A DNA stretch of 64,000 bases from DATARH01 sp963847345 (GCA_963847345.1 CAWJZU010000022.1:62001-126000); one strand, 5' to 3'; positions 16,699 through 25,718 are shown, counted from the first letter of the stretch. Notes: generated from the letters alone by a model not told the origin. Program-made: numbers and translations.

Positions 16699-18408
16699 GT
16701 GGTCCATCGGCTGGTTATCGCCGCCATTCTTTCTGCGGCTATCTTGCTGTCGTGGCAGGCCGCAGCGCAACGCGGAGCGGCCTCTACCGATCCGCTGCGC
16801 CATGGCCACGCGCTTTTGATCGGCAATTCGCAATACCTGTACTGGCCTCCCCTCGACGACGTCCCATTACAACTCGATGATCTGGCCAAGGGTCTCAAGA
16901 AGCATTTCGATACAGTCGAGGTCGTCAAGAATCTCAAAATCCAAGACTTGCGCCAGCAAATCAACGAATTCCTGCGTCGCTACGGCAATAACAGCGACGC
17001 GCGCTTGTTCATCTATTACGCGGGGCACGGGTATACGGAACCCATTCTTCAATACAATGAGAATCGTGGATACATCACAGGCGTCGACACGCCGACGATC
17101 GTAAACGGCTACGACGCGGCGCGCCCGATGGCCATGTCAATGATGGAAGTTCGAGTTCCCCTGGCGGAAGTTCTCGCCAAGCACATACTGATCGTTTTCG
17201 ACAGCTGCTTCGCCGGAACGATTTTTCTCGCCCGCGCGGGCGATGCGCCACCGCCAGAACTGACGCCGGACGTGGTGGCGCGGCTGATGGAAAGGCCGTC
17301 CCGCAACATCATCACCGCCGGGCGAGCCGACGAGCGCGTCCCGGCGCATAGCCCGATCCCAAAGCTGTTGCTGTCGGCGCTGGATGGCGGGGCTGATCCG
17401 GCACGGCATGGCGTCGTCTCGGCGGCCGAGATCAACATATATCTGCGCAACCACGTACTGGGCATGCCCGGGGTCAATCTGACGCCGCAGGAGGGCAGGC
17501 TACAGGACCCCAACTTCGCCGAAGGGGATTTCCTGTTCAGGGTCCCGCGGCCGACGCCGGCAGTGGCCGCTGTCGGCACGCCACCCCCCGCGCCGACGCC
17601 GCAACCGGCTGCGACCCCAATTTCGCTGCGCACCATCGCCCGGCCACCATCGGGATACGTCCGCGACGCGTCTGTCCGTGCGGCGCCGGACACGACCTTG
17701 CGGCTCGTGCAAGTTTCGGAAACCCGCAATCAGATCACCGACGATGCGCGGTGGTGGGTGGACAACCATCTCGACCAGATCGAGTATCGGGTGCCCAACC
17801 CGTTCATGCGCAGCGAAGGCAACCTGCCGTCGACGATTCCGACAAAGCTGCAGGGACGGATTATCGTCAAAGCAATTCGCGGGGATCCCGTCATCGCGAT
17901 TTACGGCGAGAATTTCTCCGAGGGAGATTTTGTGCTTGGGATCGACCCGGCAAACGGGGCGATCCGTTTCGCCTTCGATTTCTCGCAGTTCGCTTGGCCG
18001 CATCAATTCGAGAATGCGACGGATTCGGCGGTCCGGATGGCCGCCGATTGGGCTGTCGTCGACGGAAAGACGCTGTACGTGTCACACGCGCACCCCACTT
18101 ACGCCCGGGAATCGAATGGGTATAACGCTTACCTCTCGGCTATTGACCTGAACACTGGCAGGCTTTTGTGGCATTCCCAGCCGCTCGTGAGCAATGCGCG
18201 TAACTTCGTCATCGAAGGCGATGCGATAATTGCCGGATATGGCTTTACGGCGGAAAAGGACTTTTTGAACGTGCTGAACAAGGCCGATGGGCGGCTGGTG
18301 CGTCAAGTGCCGCTGCGCACGGCTGCGGAGCATCTCGTCGAGAAGGATCAGCAACTCTTTGTTCGATCATACAATACCGACTATGTGTTTCGCTATGCAC
18401 GGCATTAA
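16699..18408 (+). CDS. Exported caspase-like (peptidase C14) protein with C-terminal propeller-like domain
   Basis: A 569-residue protein from a GTG start. Residues 1-23 are a Sec signal ending AAAQ. Residues about 30-290 are a caspase-fold domain with catalytic dyad H110 (IYYAGHG) and C170 (VFDSCFAG), as in bacterial orthocaspases/metacaspases. A Pro-rich linker (about 290-325) leads to a C-terminal region with DPANGAIRFAFDF, YLSAIDLNTGRLLW and NVLNKADGRLV, spaced like blades of a PQQ/WD-type propeller. The enzyme probably cleaves after basic residues in the periplasm, while the propeller may bind a partner. The upstream Tat-signal protein, one base away, is the obvious candidate. Substrate unknown. 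Confidence 0.8.
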   Translation: MVHRLVIAAILSAAILLSWQAAAQRGAASTDPLRHGHALLIGNSQYLYWPPLDDVPLQLDDLAKGLKKHFDTVEVVKNLKIQDLRQQINEFLRRYGNNSDARLFIYYAGHGYTEPILQYNENRGYITGVDTPTIVNGYDAARPMAMSMMEVRVPLAEVLAKHILIVFDSCFAGTIFLARAGDAPPPELTPDVVARLMERPSRNIITAGRADERVPAHSPIPKLLLSALDGGADPARHGVVSAAEINIYLRNHVLGMPGVNLTPQEGRLQDPNFAEGDFLFRVPRPTPAVAAVGTPPPAPTPQPAATPISLRTIARPPSGYVRDASVRAAPDTTLRLVQVSETRNQITDDARWWVDNHLDQIEYRVPNPFMRSEGNLPSTIPTKLQGRIIVKAIRGDPVIAIYGENFSEGDFVLGIDPANGAIRFAFDFSQFAWPHQFENATDSAVRMAADWAVVDGKTLYVSHAHPTYARESNGYNAYLSAIDLNTGRLLWHSQPLVSNARNFVIEGDAIIAGYGFTAEKDFLNVLNKADGRLVRQVPLRTAAEHLVEKDQQLFVRSYNTDYVFRYARH

Positions 18409-18426
18409 CGGGAGAAAGTGAGAACC

Positions 18427-19253
18427 ATGCCCCATCCGACTCGCGTTGCGCTGATCACCGGCTGCGGCAAGCCCATCGGCATCGGCAATTCGACGGCGCG
18501 CGCGCTCGCCGCCAAGGGAATCGCAGTCGTCGTGTCCGATCTGCGCCCGACCGGGGTCGCGAACGAATTCAACGCGCCCGAGGACACCGACGCGAATTGG
18601 GGAGGCGTCGACACGCTGGTCGAACGAATCCGGGGTTCCGGCGGCACGGCGTCAGCCACTCTCGGCGACGTCAGCCGCGAGGAGGACGCCAACCGCATGG
18701 TCGAGGAGGTGATCGCGCAATACGGCCGTCTCGACATCCTCGTCAACAATGCCGGCGCGCCGCAGGGGGCCGACCGCAACGAGATCGAAAATGTGCCGGT
18801 CGCCGCCTGGGACTTGACGATGGGGGTCAACGCCAAGGGCGCCTTTCTGATGTCGCGCGCCGCCGTCCCGCACATGCGCAAGGCGAAGCTGGGGCCGCAT
18901 CGTCAGCGTGTCGTCAAAGGCCGCGTTCCGCCCCGGCGCAAAGCGCGCGACCTATGCCGCCTCGAAAGCGGCGATCGTCGGGTTTACGAAATCGCTGGCG
19001 CTCGACCTCGCGCCCTTCGGGATCACGGTCAACGCGGTCTGCCCCGGACCGATCCGAACCTCGCGCGCGATCAGCACGAACCGCCGCGAATATGGCGACG
19101 ATCTCGAAATCGGCTTCCGCGAGCGCGCCAAGGCGATCCCCGTCGGCCGCTTCGGCGAACCCGACGAAATCGCCTCGATGATCGCCTATCTCGCCTCGGA
19201 TGAAGCCGCCTTCGTGACCGGGACAGGCGATCGGCGTCGATGGGGGCTGGTGA
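18427..19253 (+). pseudogene. Short-chain dehydrogenase/reductase, two frameshifts
   Basis: Classical SDR of about 275 residues once corrected. N-terminal NAD(P)-binding glycines are in ALITGCGKPIGIGNSTARA, then DILVNNAGAPQG, catalytic ATYAASKAAIVGFTKSLA (YxxxK) and NAVCPGPI; the family ending VTGQAIGVDGGW is reached only after correction. Two single-base insertions break the frame: near 18890 (before WGRIVSVSSK) and near 19222 (before QAIGVDGGW). Both are repaired by deleting one base. Two lesions in one gene could mean decay, but sequence error is at least as likely given similar lesions in core genes. The start could also be GTG at 18418. Confidence 0.75.
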
Positions 19254-19524
19254 CCGAGCTGCCAATGACAATCGCCTCGGTCCTCCACCGTTTTGGCGAA
19301 CCGCCTACTTCGTCGAGGCGATGAAACGGCCGGATCGTCAGGCAATCGGTCTCGACGACGTGAAATTCGCGCTTGAACGGCCCACCTATCGCTCGGCGCA
19401 GCCGGATGGCCGTTGGAGACATTGGGTTTGGGTCGAAGCACGGCAGCGCTGGTTGCGGGTCATTGTCGAGGCTGATGCCGAGACCGTGCACAACGCGTTT
19501 TTCGATCGAAATTTCAGAATATGA
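19240..19524 (+). CDS. DUF4258-like protein, possible toxin-like partner
   Basis: A 94-residue protein overlapping the SDR end by 14 bases. The conserved-looking core is FWRTAYFVEAMKRPDRQAIG, then DDVKFALERP, a WVWVEARQRWLRVI strand pair and the ending TVHNAFFDRNF. This resembles DUF4258-type small proteins with a RelE-like feel, which often stand next to a DUF2283 gene. The next gene is indeed DUF2283, with start and stop overlapping (ATGA). A toxin-antitoxin role is an inference from this pairing; no catalytic residues can be assigned. Confidence 0.6.
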   Translation: MGAGDRAANDNRLGPPPFWRTAYFVEAMKRPDRQAIGLDDVKFALERPTYRSAQPDGRWRHWVWVEARQRWLRVIVEADAETVHNAFFDRNFRI

Positions 19525-19772
19525 GCGACGGTCCCATTATCAGCTATCGTCCCGAAACCGACACGATGGCGATCGAGCTTCGCCCGTGGCCCGGTAATGA
19601 CGATGAGGGCGACGCGCAAATCGGCGGCGAGGATGCGGGCGACGACCTCGTCATCCACTACGCCCCGGACGGCGAGCCCTGGTTGTGGGAGATCGAGCAT
19701 GCCTCCGCGCATCCGGAGCACATCGCCGCCGCGCTCGCGCTGCTCAGGAGCCGGGCGGCGCAGCCCGCCTAG
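19521..19772 (+). CDS. DUF2283 domain protein
   Basis: An 83-residue acidic protein. ISYRPETDTMAIEL, followed by an acidic loop, DDLVIHYAPDGEPWLWEIEHAS, matches the DUF2283 layout (Y-D-x-E-x-D ... V-x-Y-D-x-D-G-x-x-x-x-I-E-I). The ATG overlaps the stop of the DUF4258-like gene by four bases. The function of the domain is unknown; in such pairs it is the presumed antitoxin-like member. Convergent with the aldolase gene 13 bases later. Confidence 0.7.
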   Translation: MSDGPIISYRPETDTMAIELRPWPGNDDEGDAQIGGEDAGDDLVIHYAPDGEPWLWEIEHASAHPEHIAAALALLRSRAAQPA

Positions 19773-19785
19773 CAGCGCCGGCCGG

Positions 19786-20578
19786 TCAGCCCAGCAGCTT
19801 GCGCTGCTCGGCGGCCTGAAGCTGCATCGAGCTGCAGCAACCGCGTCTCCGGGGTCGGCGCGCAATTTGTGTAGCCGGCGCCGAGTTCCTTGAGCTGCGC
19901 CGCGTTGCGCGGAAAGGCGGCATGGTTGAGCGGCAGCGCGAGCCGGCAGCCGGTGCCCTTCTTGACCGCTTCGCGCACCCGGTCAATCGCGGCGACGAGG
20001 CGCGGGTGGTCGGGATGGCCGCTGACCCCGAGCGAGCGCGACAGGTCGGACGGCCCGACCGCGAGCAGATCGACCCCGGGCACCGCGGCGATCTCGTCGA
20101 TGCGCTCGACCGCTTCCATGTCCTCGATCATGCAAGCCAGCAGGATCTCGCGGTTCGACTTCGCCATGTGGTCGAGCAGCGGCACGTTGCCGAAATCGGC
20201 GGCGCGGCTGCCCGCGGCCATGCCCCTATCGCCGTCGGGCGGATAGCGCACCGCCGCAACCGCCTCGCGCGCGGTCTGCGGATCCGAGACATGCGGCACC
20301 TGGATGCCCTGCACGCCCATGTCCAACAGGCGCAGGATGAATGCCGGGTCGAAGCCGGGCGTGCGCACGATCGGCGTGATCCCGACCCGCTCGGCCGCCA
20401 GCACGCAGGCCTGCACGTCGTGCAGATCGAAGCTGGTATGCTCCATATCGATAAAGGCGGCGTCGAACCCCGCGAGGCCGATGATCTCGACGATCTGAGG
20501 GTCGGCAATACCCCCGACATGCGTCCCGAGCGCCAGCCCGCCATCGCGCATGATCCGCTTTACCCGGTTTTCCTGCAT
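19786..20578 (-). CDS. HpcH/HpaI family aldolase, frameshift near the C-terminus
   Basis: Class II metal-dependent pyruvate aldolase of the 2,4-dihydroxyhept-2-ene-1,7-dioate type, about 264 residues. Landmarks are FDAAFIDMEHTSFD (catalytic region and metal site), GVQGIQVPHV, RGMAAGSRAADFG, the metal-binding E in ACMIEDMEAVERI, and LLAVGPSDLSRSLG. It would cleave or condense a pyruvate-type nucleophile with an aldehyde; the natural substrate is unknown. Near 19834 the frame needs a one-base shift to reach the expected end MQLQAAEQRKLLG and stop at 19786; without correction it ends at 19769 with an altered tail. Function may be unaffected since only the last 15 residues change. Confidence 0.85.
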
Positions 20579-20603
20579 TACAAACTCCCTTTTTTAAGCG
20601 CCT

Positions 20604-20993
20604 CTAGAGCCCCGCCTCGCCCGGCAGGGGCGAGCTGCTGAGGATCGCGCGGACCTGGTCGTCAGTGGCGGTTTGTGCCGCTGCCATCCGTTGCCGATAC
20701 CGATCATAGGCTGTCTGATCGCCGACAAAAATACAGCTACATCCGGTCGGGTCGGCATAAAGGTATCTCGGCTGACCGTTATGAGTGCGCATGACGAATT
20801 GGTGCGGCGGCAACGCCCGGATCGCCGCCATTCGCTCCGCGGTATTGGCTTTCTTCGCGACGAAGCCGGCCTCGGCCAGGTTATTGTCGGACTCGGTGTT
20901 GGCGGCTGGTGTCCCGCACGCCGTCATGAACAGCAGCATCGTCAGCGCGAGCAAACGAGCGAACAGGGCTTCGCGGATTGGATGTGTCGGCAT
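20604..20993 (-). CDS. Small lipoprotein, hypothetical
   Basis: A 129-residue protein starting MPTHPIREALFARLLAL with a lipobox MTACG, so it is a predicted lipoprotein anchored after signal peptidase II cleavage. The mature part contains YLYADPTGCSCIFVGDQTAYDRY and no domain I recognise. It is downstream of the aldolase gene on the same strand, read towards it. Upstream in-frame ATG at 21044 is less likely because it would precede a standard lipoprotein signal by 17 residues. Confidence 0.7.
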   Translation of the reverse strand: MPTHPIREALFARLLALTMLLFMTACGTPAANTESDNNLAEAGFVAKKANTAERMAAIRALPPHQFVMRTHNGQPRYLYADPTGCSCIFVGDQTAYDRYRQRMAAAQTATDDQVRAILSSSPLPGEAGL

Positions 20994-21354
20994 GAGATAT
21001 GGCGGCTCCGGAATCGCGGAGGAAGGCGATGCAACGGTGGTCAATTATCCATTTATAAGCGCATTTCCTATCCGGCGGCTTCCCGCGAAGCAAGTTCGAG
21101 GGCGCGAGCGCCCGTTTCCGATCCGTCGCCTGTGCCGGTTCGCTGCTTTTGCTGTTTCTGCAGGAAATGAACAGCAAACGTTCGCGCAACCCCTTGCTCC
21201 GCCGGGGTTTCCGGGCGGCGGAGGGTGGCTTCTGCAGCAAAAGAACAGGGAACACCCGCCCGCCATCGCTCCGACCCACGCCACCAATTGCTTGATACTC
21301 CCGCAATGCGGCGAATTTCGTGTCGTCGTCGGCAGATGGCGGCGGTGTCGCCCC

Positions 21355-21396
21355 GGCCGAAACGCCAAGGCCGAAACGCCAAGGCCGAAACGCCAA
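21355..21396. repeat. Tandem repeat, 3 x 14 bases
   Basis: Three perfect head-to-tail copies of GGCCGAAACGCCAA at 21355-21368, 21369-21382 and 21383-21396. It lies in a stretch without genes. Fourteen bases is not a multiple of three, so copy-number change would not keep a frame. Possibly a variable-number repeat. Confidence 0.85.
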
Positions 21397-21450
21397 GACG
21401 GTCGCTCGCGATGAGGTTCTTCCTCATTACCTCATTGCCATCAGGGATTG

Positions 21451-21505
21451 TCGTCATGCCCAGGAGCGGCTCCGACGGAGCGCGTCTCGAACCACGGCAT
21501 GATGG
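21451..21505. repeat. REP-like intergenic palindrome
   Basis: Begins TCGTCATGCCCAGGAGCGG and ends ACCACGGCATGATGG, with an internal CTCCGACGGAG hairpin and GTCTCGAACCA. It resembles the intergenic palindromes common in rhizobial genomes. Only one copy is seen here, so the assignment is tentative. Confidence 0.4.
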
Positions 21506-21651
21506 CGATGCAAATTCAAACCGGGGCAAATACCGATCCAGACCGAGACCGATCCGGACCGAGCCAGCTGGTATGGCGGAAGGTGTCCATACACCTGGTT
21601 CGAATTCTGCCCGAACTCGATCCGCCGCTCGCCTACCACCTTCTAGGGCCC

Positions 21652-22515
21652 TCATCCCGTATGTTTGCGGATGAACGCCTTCATGCGTTCGATCGCGGGG
21701 TGAGCATAGGGCGCATTTGGCTTGCCGGTCATGAAGCCGTGATTGGCGCCGCGATACAGCTCCAATTCGACCTCGCCTCCCGCCTTCCTCCAGCCCTCGA
21801 CAAGCCGCCGCATCGTCTCGACCGGGACCCATTCGTCGGCGTCACCGCCGAACACCAGCGCCGGCGGCAGATACACCTTCTCGCCGCGGTCGAGGATCGC
21901 CGGCGGGCTGCCCTCGCTCATCGTCGCCTCATCGCGCCAGTAGGCGTGGTGGTTCTCGACCAGCTCGCCATTGCCGGCCTTTTTCGCGAGATGGTAGCGC
22001 AGCAGCGGATCGAGCACGCCCCAGCCGGAAATCACATAGGCCACGCGCGCATCGACCTCCGGCGCCTCGGGCAATGGCACAGCAGCGTAGCGCGGATCGT
22101 CCGGGCGCATCGCCGCCAGCAGCACCTGATGCCCGCCGCTCGACGTGCCGAACATCCCGACCCAGTCCGGCCGGCTGCCATACATGCGCGCCCGCGCCTT
22201 CAGCCACCGTATCCCGAGATTGATGTCGGCGAGCGAGGCCGGGTAGCCGGCCTCGGGCGGCATCCGGAAGTCGAGCGATGCGACGAGAATGCCGCTTTCG
22301 GCCAGCGCCCGCGCCATGAAATCGTTATCGGCGCGGTCCTTGTGCACCCAGGCGCCGCCATGCACCTGGATTGCCGCCGGGTACGGTCCCGCGCCGGCTG
22401 GGCGATACAGCCGCGCGAGCAGCGCCCTCCCGCCCTGGCGCTGATATTCGACATCCTCGACGCGCACCCCGGAAGCGGTGTCCGCGCGTGTTTCGGCTTC
22501 AAGCGTCGGCGCCAT
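21652..22515 (-). CDS. Alpha/beta hydrolase (HSL-type esterase)
   Basis: A 287-residue cytoplasmic hydrolase. The oxyanion-hole motif IQVHGGAWV and nucleophile elbow GTSSGG are clear; the catalytic acid is probably in FGGDADEWVP and the histidine in GANHGF. This layout is that of the hormone-sensitive lipase/arylacetamidase-like family, which hydrolyses short esters. It is divergent from the IclR regulator, about 150 bases away, and may be controlled by it. Confidence 0.86.
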   Translation of the reverse strand: MAPTLEAETRADTASGVRVEDVEYQRQGGRALLARLYRPAGAGPYPAAIQVHGGAWVHKDRADNDFMARALAESGILVASLDFRMPPEAGYPASLADINLGIRWLKARARMYGSRPDWVGMFGTSSGGHQVLLAAMRPDDPRYAAVPLPEAPEVDARVAYVISGWGVLDPLLRYHLAKKAGNGELVENHHAYWRDEATMSEGSPPAILDRGEKVYLPPALVFGGDADEWVPVETMRRLVEGWRKAGGEVELELYRGANHGFMTGKPNAPYAHPAIERMKAFIRKHTG

Positions 22516-22667
22516 CGTTTTTCTCCGATCGGATATCGATTGCGAGCGAGTCTAGCAGTCCCCGCGCGCGCCGTCTGCCGCGATCGCGAATTGCGCCGAG
22601 TTGAAGCGGAGGGGCGCCAGCCGCTAAGTGTGCGGGCAAATGCATTCCCAGAGAGGCAATTGCCGCG

Positions 22668-23519
22668 TTGAGAACCCCACAACAGCGCCAGGAATCGAAC
22701 CCCCAGGAGCCGTCCGAGGTCATCGCGGCGGCCGGCGGCGACGGTTCGGTTGCCCGCTCCGCGACCCGCCTGGTCGCGTTGTTCGAGGCGCTCGCCAAAT
22801 CGGAACAGGGGATCAGCCTCGCCGAACTGAGCGCGACGATTGCCGCGCCGAAAAGCAGCCTTCTCGGCCTGCTGCGCTCGATGGTGGCGCTCGGCTACAT
22901 GGAGCACGATCGCGGCCTCTATCGTCTCGGCCCGAAAGCGTTCCGCCTCGCCGCCGACATCCTGGCGATCCGCCGCTTCCCAAATCTGGTGCGCCCGATC
23001 CTGCAAGAGCTGCAAGCAAAAAGCGGTGAGACGGTCTTTCTGGTCGTGCTCGACCGGACGGCGCAGCGCATGACCTACGCCGACATCATCGACAGCCCCA
23101 ACCCGGTGCGCTACACGGTGCCGACCGGTACGACACGGCCGCTCTACGTCTCGGCCGGCGGCCAGATGCTGCTGGCCTACCAGGAACCCGCCTGGGCCGA
23201 TTCCTATATCCGCGCCACCAGGCTCGAAAAACTGACCGAGCGCACGATCACCGACCGCGAGGCGCTGCGCGAGCGGCTTGCGGCAATCCGGCGCGATGGC
23301 TTCGCGATCAGCATCGGCGAAACCGTGCCGGGCGCTGCGGGCGTCGCGGCACCGATCTTCAACGCCGATGGCAGCGTCAGCGCGGGCCTGTTGATCGGCG
23401 CGCCGATCGACCGGTTCGAGCAGGAACTGCCGGAACTGAAGCGGCTGCTGCGCGAGGCGACTGCGCGCGTTTCGGGCATGCCCCTTGCGCTTGTCGAGGA
23501 CGGCGCTCGTCGCGGATAA
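22668..23519 (+). CDS. IclR family transcriptional regulator
   Basis: A 283-residue regulator. The N-terminal winged helix-turn-helix is about residues 25-85 (RLVALFEALAKSEQGISLAE, then LLGLLRSMVALGYM). The C-terminal ligand-binding GAF-like domain contains GETVFLVVLDR, and the ending EAVPGAAGVAAPIF-type strand appears as ETVPGAAGVAAPIF. The start is a TTG at 22668. Members usually control nearby catabolic genes: here a luciferase-like oxidoreductase and a phosphonopyruvate hydrolase follow, and an esterase is divergent. Effector unknown. Confidence 0.9.
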   Translation: MRTPQQRQESNPQEPSEVIAAAGGDGSVARSATRLVALFEALAKSEQGISLAELSATIAAPKSSLLGLLRSMVALGYMEHDRGLYRLGPKAFRLAADILAIRRFPNLVRPILQELQAKSGETVFLVVLDRTAQRMTYADIIDSPNPVRYTVPTGTTRPLYVSAGGQMLLAYQEPAWADSYIRATRLEKLTERTITDREALRERLAAIRRDGFAISIGETVPGAAGVAAPIFNADGSVSAGLLIGAPIDRFEQELPELKRLLREATARVSGMPLALVEDGARRG

Positions 23520-23610
23520 GGCGGCAAACCGGGATTGACGCAAGCCTGCGCGGTGGTCAGATTTTTCGCACGGCGTTCACGTATCCGCTCGGATGGAGGT
23601 CACGGCAGCA

Positions 23611-24753
23611 ATGATCAAGCGGTTTCACGCCCTTTATGTCGGGCAGATCGAGCTCGACAATATCGGGCTCGACGGCACTCCGGCCAACGAGCGGCGCTAC
23701 TCGAACGAGCGGCTCTCCGAGGTGTTCGAGACCTCGCGCCGGGTCGCCCAGGTCATGGACGAACTCGGATATTACTGCTTCTGGGCGGCGGAGCATCATT
23801 TCCAGCACGAAGGCTACGAGTGCATCCCCAACCTCATCCAATGGGGGCTGTGGCTCGCGACGCAGACGAAGCGGCTCAAATTCGGCTGCGGCTTCAATAT
23901 CCTGCCGATGTGGCACCCGGTGCGGCTCGCGGAGGATTACGCGATGGCCGACATCGTGACCGACGGCCGCGTCGTGATGGGCGTCGGGCGCGGCTATCAC
24001 ACGCGCGAGGTCGAGAGCCTCAACGGGCCGCTGCTCGACACCGACGCCAATCGCGAGATCTTCGAGGAAGGCTTGCAGCTGCTGCTGAAGTGCTTCAACG
24101 AGGAGAGCTTTCATCACAAGGGCAAATATTTCGAGGTGCCGCCGCCGGTGCCGTATCGCGGCTATGACCTGAAGGAGGTCACGATGGTGCCGCGGCCGAA
24201 GCACCTGCCGGTCGAAATCTTCATGCCGATCGCGTCGGGGCGCACGATCGACATGATGGCGCAGTACGGTCTCAAGGCGATGGTGACGCTGAACGGCGAA
24301 AAGATCCTCGACGACGTCATCCGGGCCTTTCACGATGCCTGCCACCGTCACAACCGCCCGGTCCAACTCGGGCAGGACATGGTGTGGGGCGCCGGCATCT
24401 ATATCGCCGACAGCCAGGAACAGGCGATCCGCAATTGCGAGGCGGCGCACGACGAGCGCTACAAATGGTTCGCGCCGTTCGGCTTTGTCCGTTACGCCGA
24501 CGAGCAGGGCCGCACCTGGGGCATGCCCGGCGCACCGGCGACGATCCCCACACTGCGCGAAGGCGTCAAGCAAAAGGCCTGGTTCTGCGGCACACCGGGC
24601 CAGATAATCGACGGCATCAAGTCGGTCGAGGCGAAGTATCCGGGCCTCGAGGACTTCATGATCCACTGGGCCGAGGGATTGCCGCCCGACGAGTTCATCG
24701 AACAGCTGCGCCTGTTTGCCCGCGAGGTGATGCCGGAATTCAACCGGAGTTAG
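23611..24753 (+). CDS. LLM class flavin-dependent oxidoreductase
   Basis: Bacterial-luciferase-like TIM-barrel monooxygenase of 380 residues using reduced FMN. Visible family segments are YCFWAAEHHFQHEGYE, FGCGFNILPMWHPVRLAED, VMGVGRGYHTREVE and EIFMPIASG. The start at 23611 is preferred over 23593 because GGAGGT, a good ribosome site, lies between the two. It follows the IclR gene on the same strand and precedes the phosphonopyruvate hydrolase by 65 bases. Substrate unknown. Confidence 0.88.
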   Translation: MIKRFHALYVGQIELDNIGLDGTPANERRYSNERLSEVFETSRRVAQVMDELGYYCFWAAEHHFQHEGYECIPNLIQWGLWLATQTKRLKFGCGFNILPMWHPVRLAEDYAMADIVTDGRVVMGVGRGYHTREVESLNGPLLDTDANREIFEEGLQLLLKCFNEESFHHKGKYFEVPPPVPYRGYDLKEVTMVPRPKHLPVEIFMPIASGRTIDMMAQYGLKAMVTLNGEKILDDVIRAFHDACHRHNRPVQLGQDMVWGAGIYIADSQEQAIRNCEAAHDERYKWFAPFGFVRYADEQGRTWGMPGAPATIPTLREGVKQKAWFCGTPGQIIDGIKSVEAKYPGLEDFMIHWAEGLPPDEFIEQLRLFAREVMPEFNRS

Positions 24754-24818
24754 GTTTGGGACCGCCGGACTCTGGCCGGCATGCCGGCGGTCCGGAGCAA
24801 GACCCTGGAGGAGCGCCA

Positions 24819-25685
24819 ATGGCGAACGCGTTGCGGGAAAAGGTCGCTTCCGGCGAACTTGCGACGCTGATGGCCGCGCACAACCCGTTATCGGCGCGGC
24901 TTGCCGAGGAGGCCGGGTTCGACGGCATTTGGGCCAGCGGCTTTGAACTCTCGGCCGCCTACGGCGTGCCCGACGCGAGCCTGTTGTCGTTCACAACACA
25001 CCTCGACATGACCCGCGCGATCATTGACCAGGTCGCGATTCCGCTGGTCGCCGATCTCGACACCGGGTACGGCAACGCGATCAACGTCGCCCATGTCGTC
25101 GGCGCCTATGCGCGCGCGGGCTCGGCCGGTGTCGTGATCGAGGACAAGACGTTTCCGAAGGACACGTCTCTCCTCGCCGGCGCCAGGCAGGAGCTGGTGC
25201 GCGTCGAGGAGTTCCAGGGCAAGATCGAGGCGGCCCGCGCCGCCGTGGCCGGTCACAACCTGCTGGTTATCGCCCGCACCGAGGCGCTGATCGCCGATCT
25301 CGGGATCGACGAGGCGCTGCGGCGCGGCGCCGCCTATGCCGAGGCCGGCGCCGATCTCCTGCTGATCCATTCGAAGCGCAAAACCCCGGACGAGATCGTC
25401 GCCTTCGCGAATGCCTGGCCCGGCACGATCCCGCTGATGATCGTGCCAACCGCCTACCCCGAGCTAACCGAGGCGAGGGCGCGCGCGCTCGGCAAGATCG
25501 GAATCATGATCTACGCCAATCACGCGGTTCGGGCCGCGGTGACCGCGATGCGCGACATCTTCGCCGCGATCCGCCGCGACGGCGGCATTCACGAAATCGA
25601 CAAGCGCATCGCCACGGTCGAGGACATTTTCGATCTTCAGCGCGTCCCGGCGATGAAGGCGGCCGAGAAGCGTTATCTGCGCTAG
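24819..25685 (+). CDS. palA: Phosphonopyruvate hydrolase (PEP mutase/isocitrate lyase superfamily)
   Basis: A 288-residue barrel enzyme. Metal-binding DLDTGYGNA is at residues 79-87 and the superfamily loop EDKTFPKDTS at 108-117. PEP mutases carry an asparagine at the position occupied here by T116, whereas the characterised phosphonopyruvate hydrolase has a threonine there, and the following GARQELVRVEEFQGKIEAA also fits that enzyme. The expected reaction is phosphonopyruvate plus water to pyruvate and phosphate. GGAGGAG is a good ribosome site for ATG 24819. A lyase on another 2-oxo acid remains possible. Related to phosphonoalanine use; the usual transaminase PalB is not in the window. Confidence 0.72.
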   Translation: MANALREKVASGELATLMAAHNPLSARLAEEAGFDGIWASGFELSAAYGVPDASLLSFTTHLDMTRAIIDQVAIPLVADLDTGYGNAINVAHVVGAYARAGSAGVVIEDKTFPKDTSLLAGARQELVRVEEFQGKIEAARAAVAGHNLLVIARTEALIADLGIDEALRRGAAYAEAGADLLLIHSKRKTPDEIVAFANAWPGTIPLMIVPTAYPELTEARARALGKIGIMIYANHAVRAAVTAMRDIFAAIRRDGGIHEIDKRIATVEDIFDLQRVPAMKAAEKRYLR

Positions 25686-25718
25686 GGCTGTATGACCCAG
25701 CACCTCTCAACCGAGGCC

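Larger units (their letters stand above)
20994..21651. other. Intergenic region with repeats, no gene seen
   Basis: About 660 bases without a supportable gene, though several long open frames exist by virtue of GC content. It contains a three-copy 14-base tandem repeat (21355-21396) and a palindromic, REP-like sequence (21451-21505). No promoter or terminator could be called. Confidence 0.45.

Noticed and set aside
21068..21832. Long minus-strand frame through the 21 kb gene desert
   Set aside because: Made of repeat sequence and overlaps the esterase; no conserved domain.
23557..24819. Minus-strand frame of 420 codons over the LLM gene
   Set aside because: Antisense to a well-supported oxidoreductase; Arg/Gly-rich shadow.
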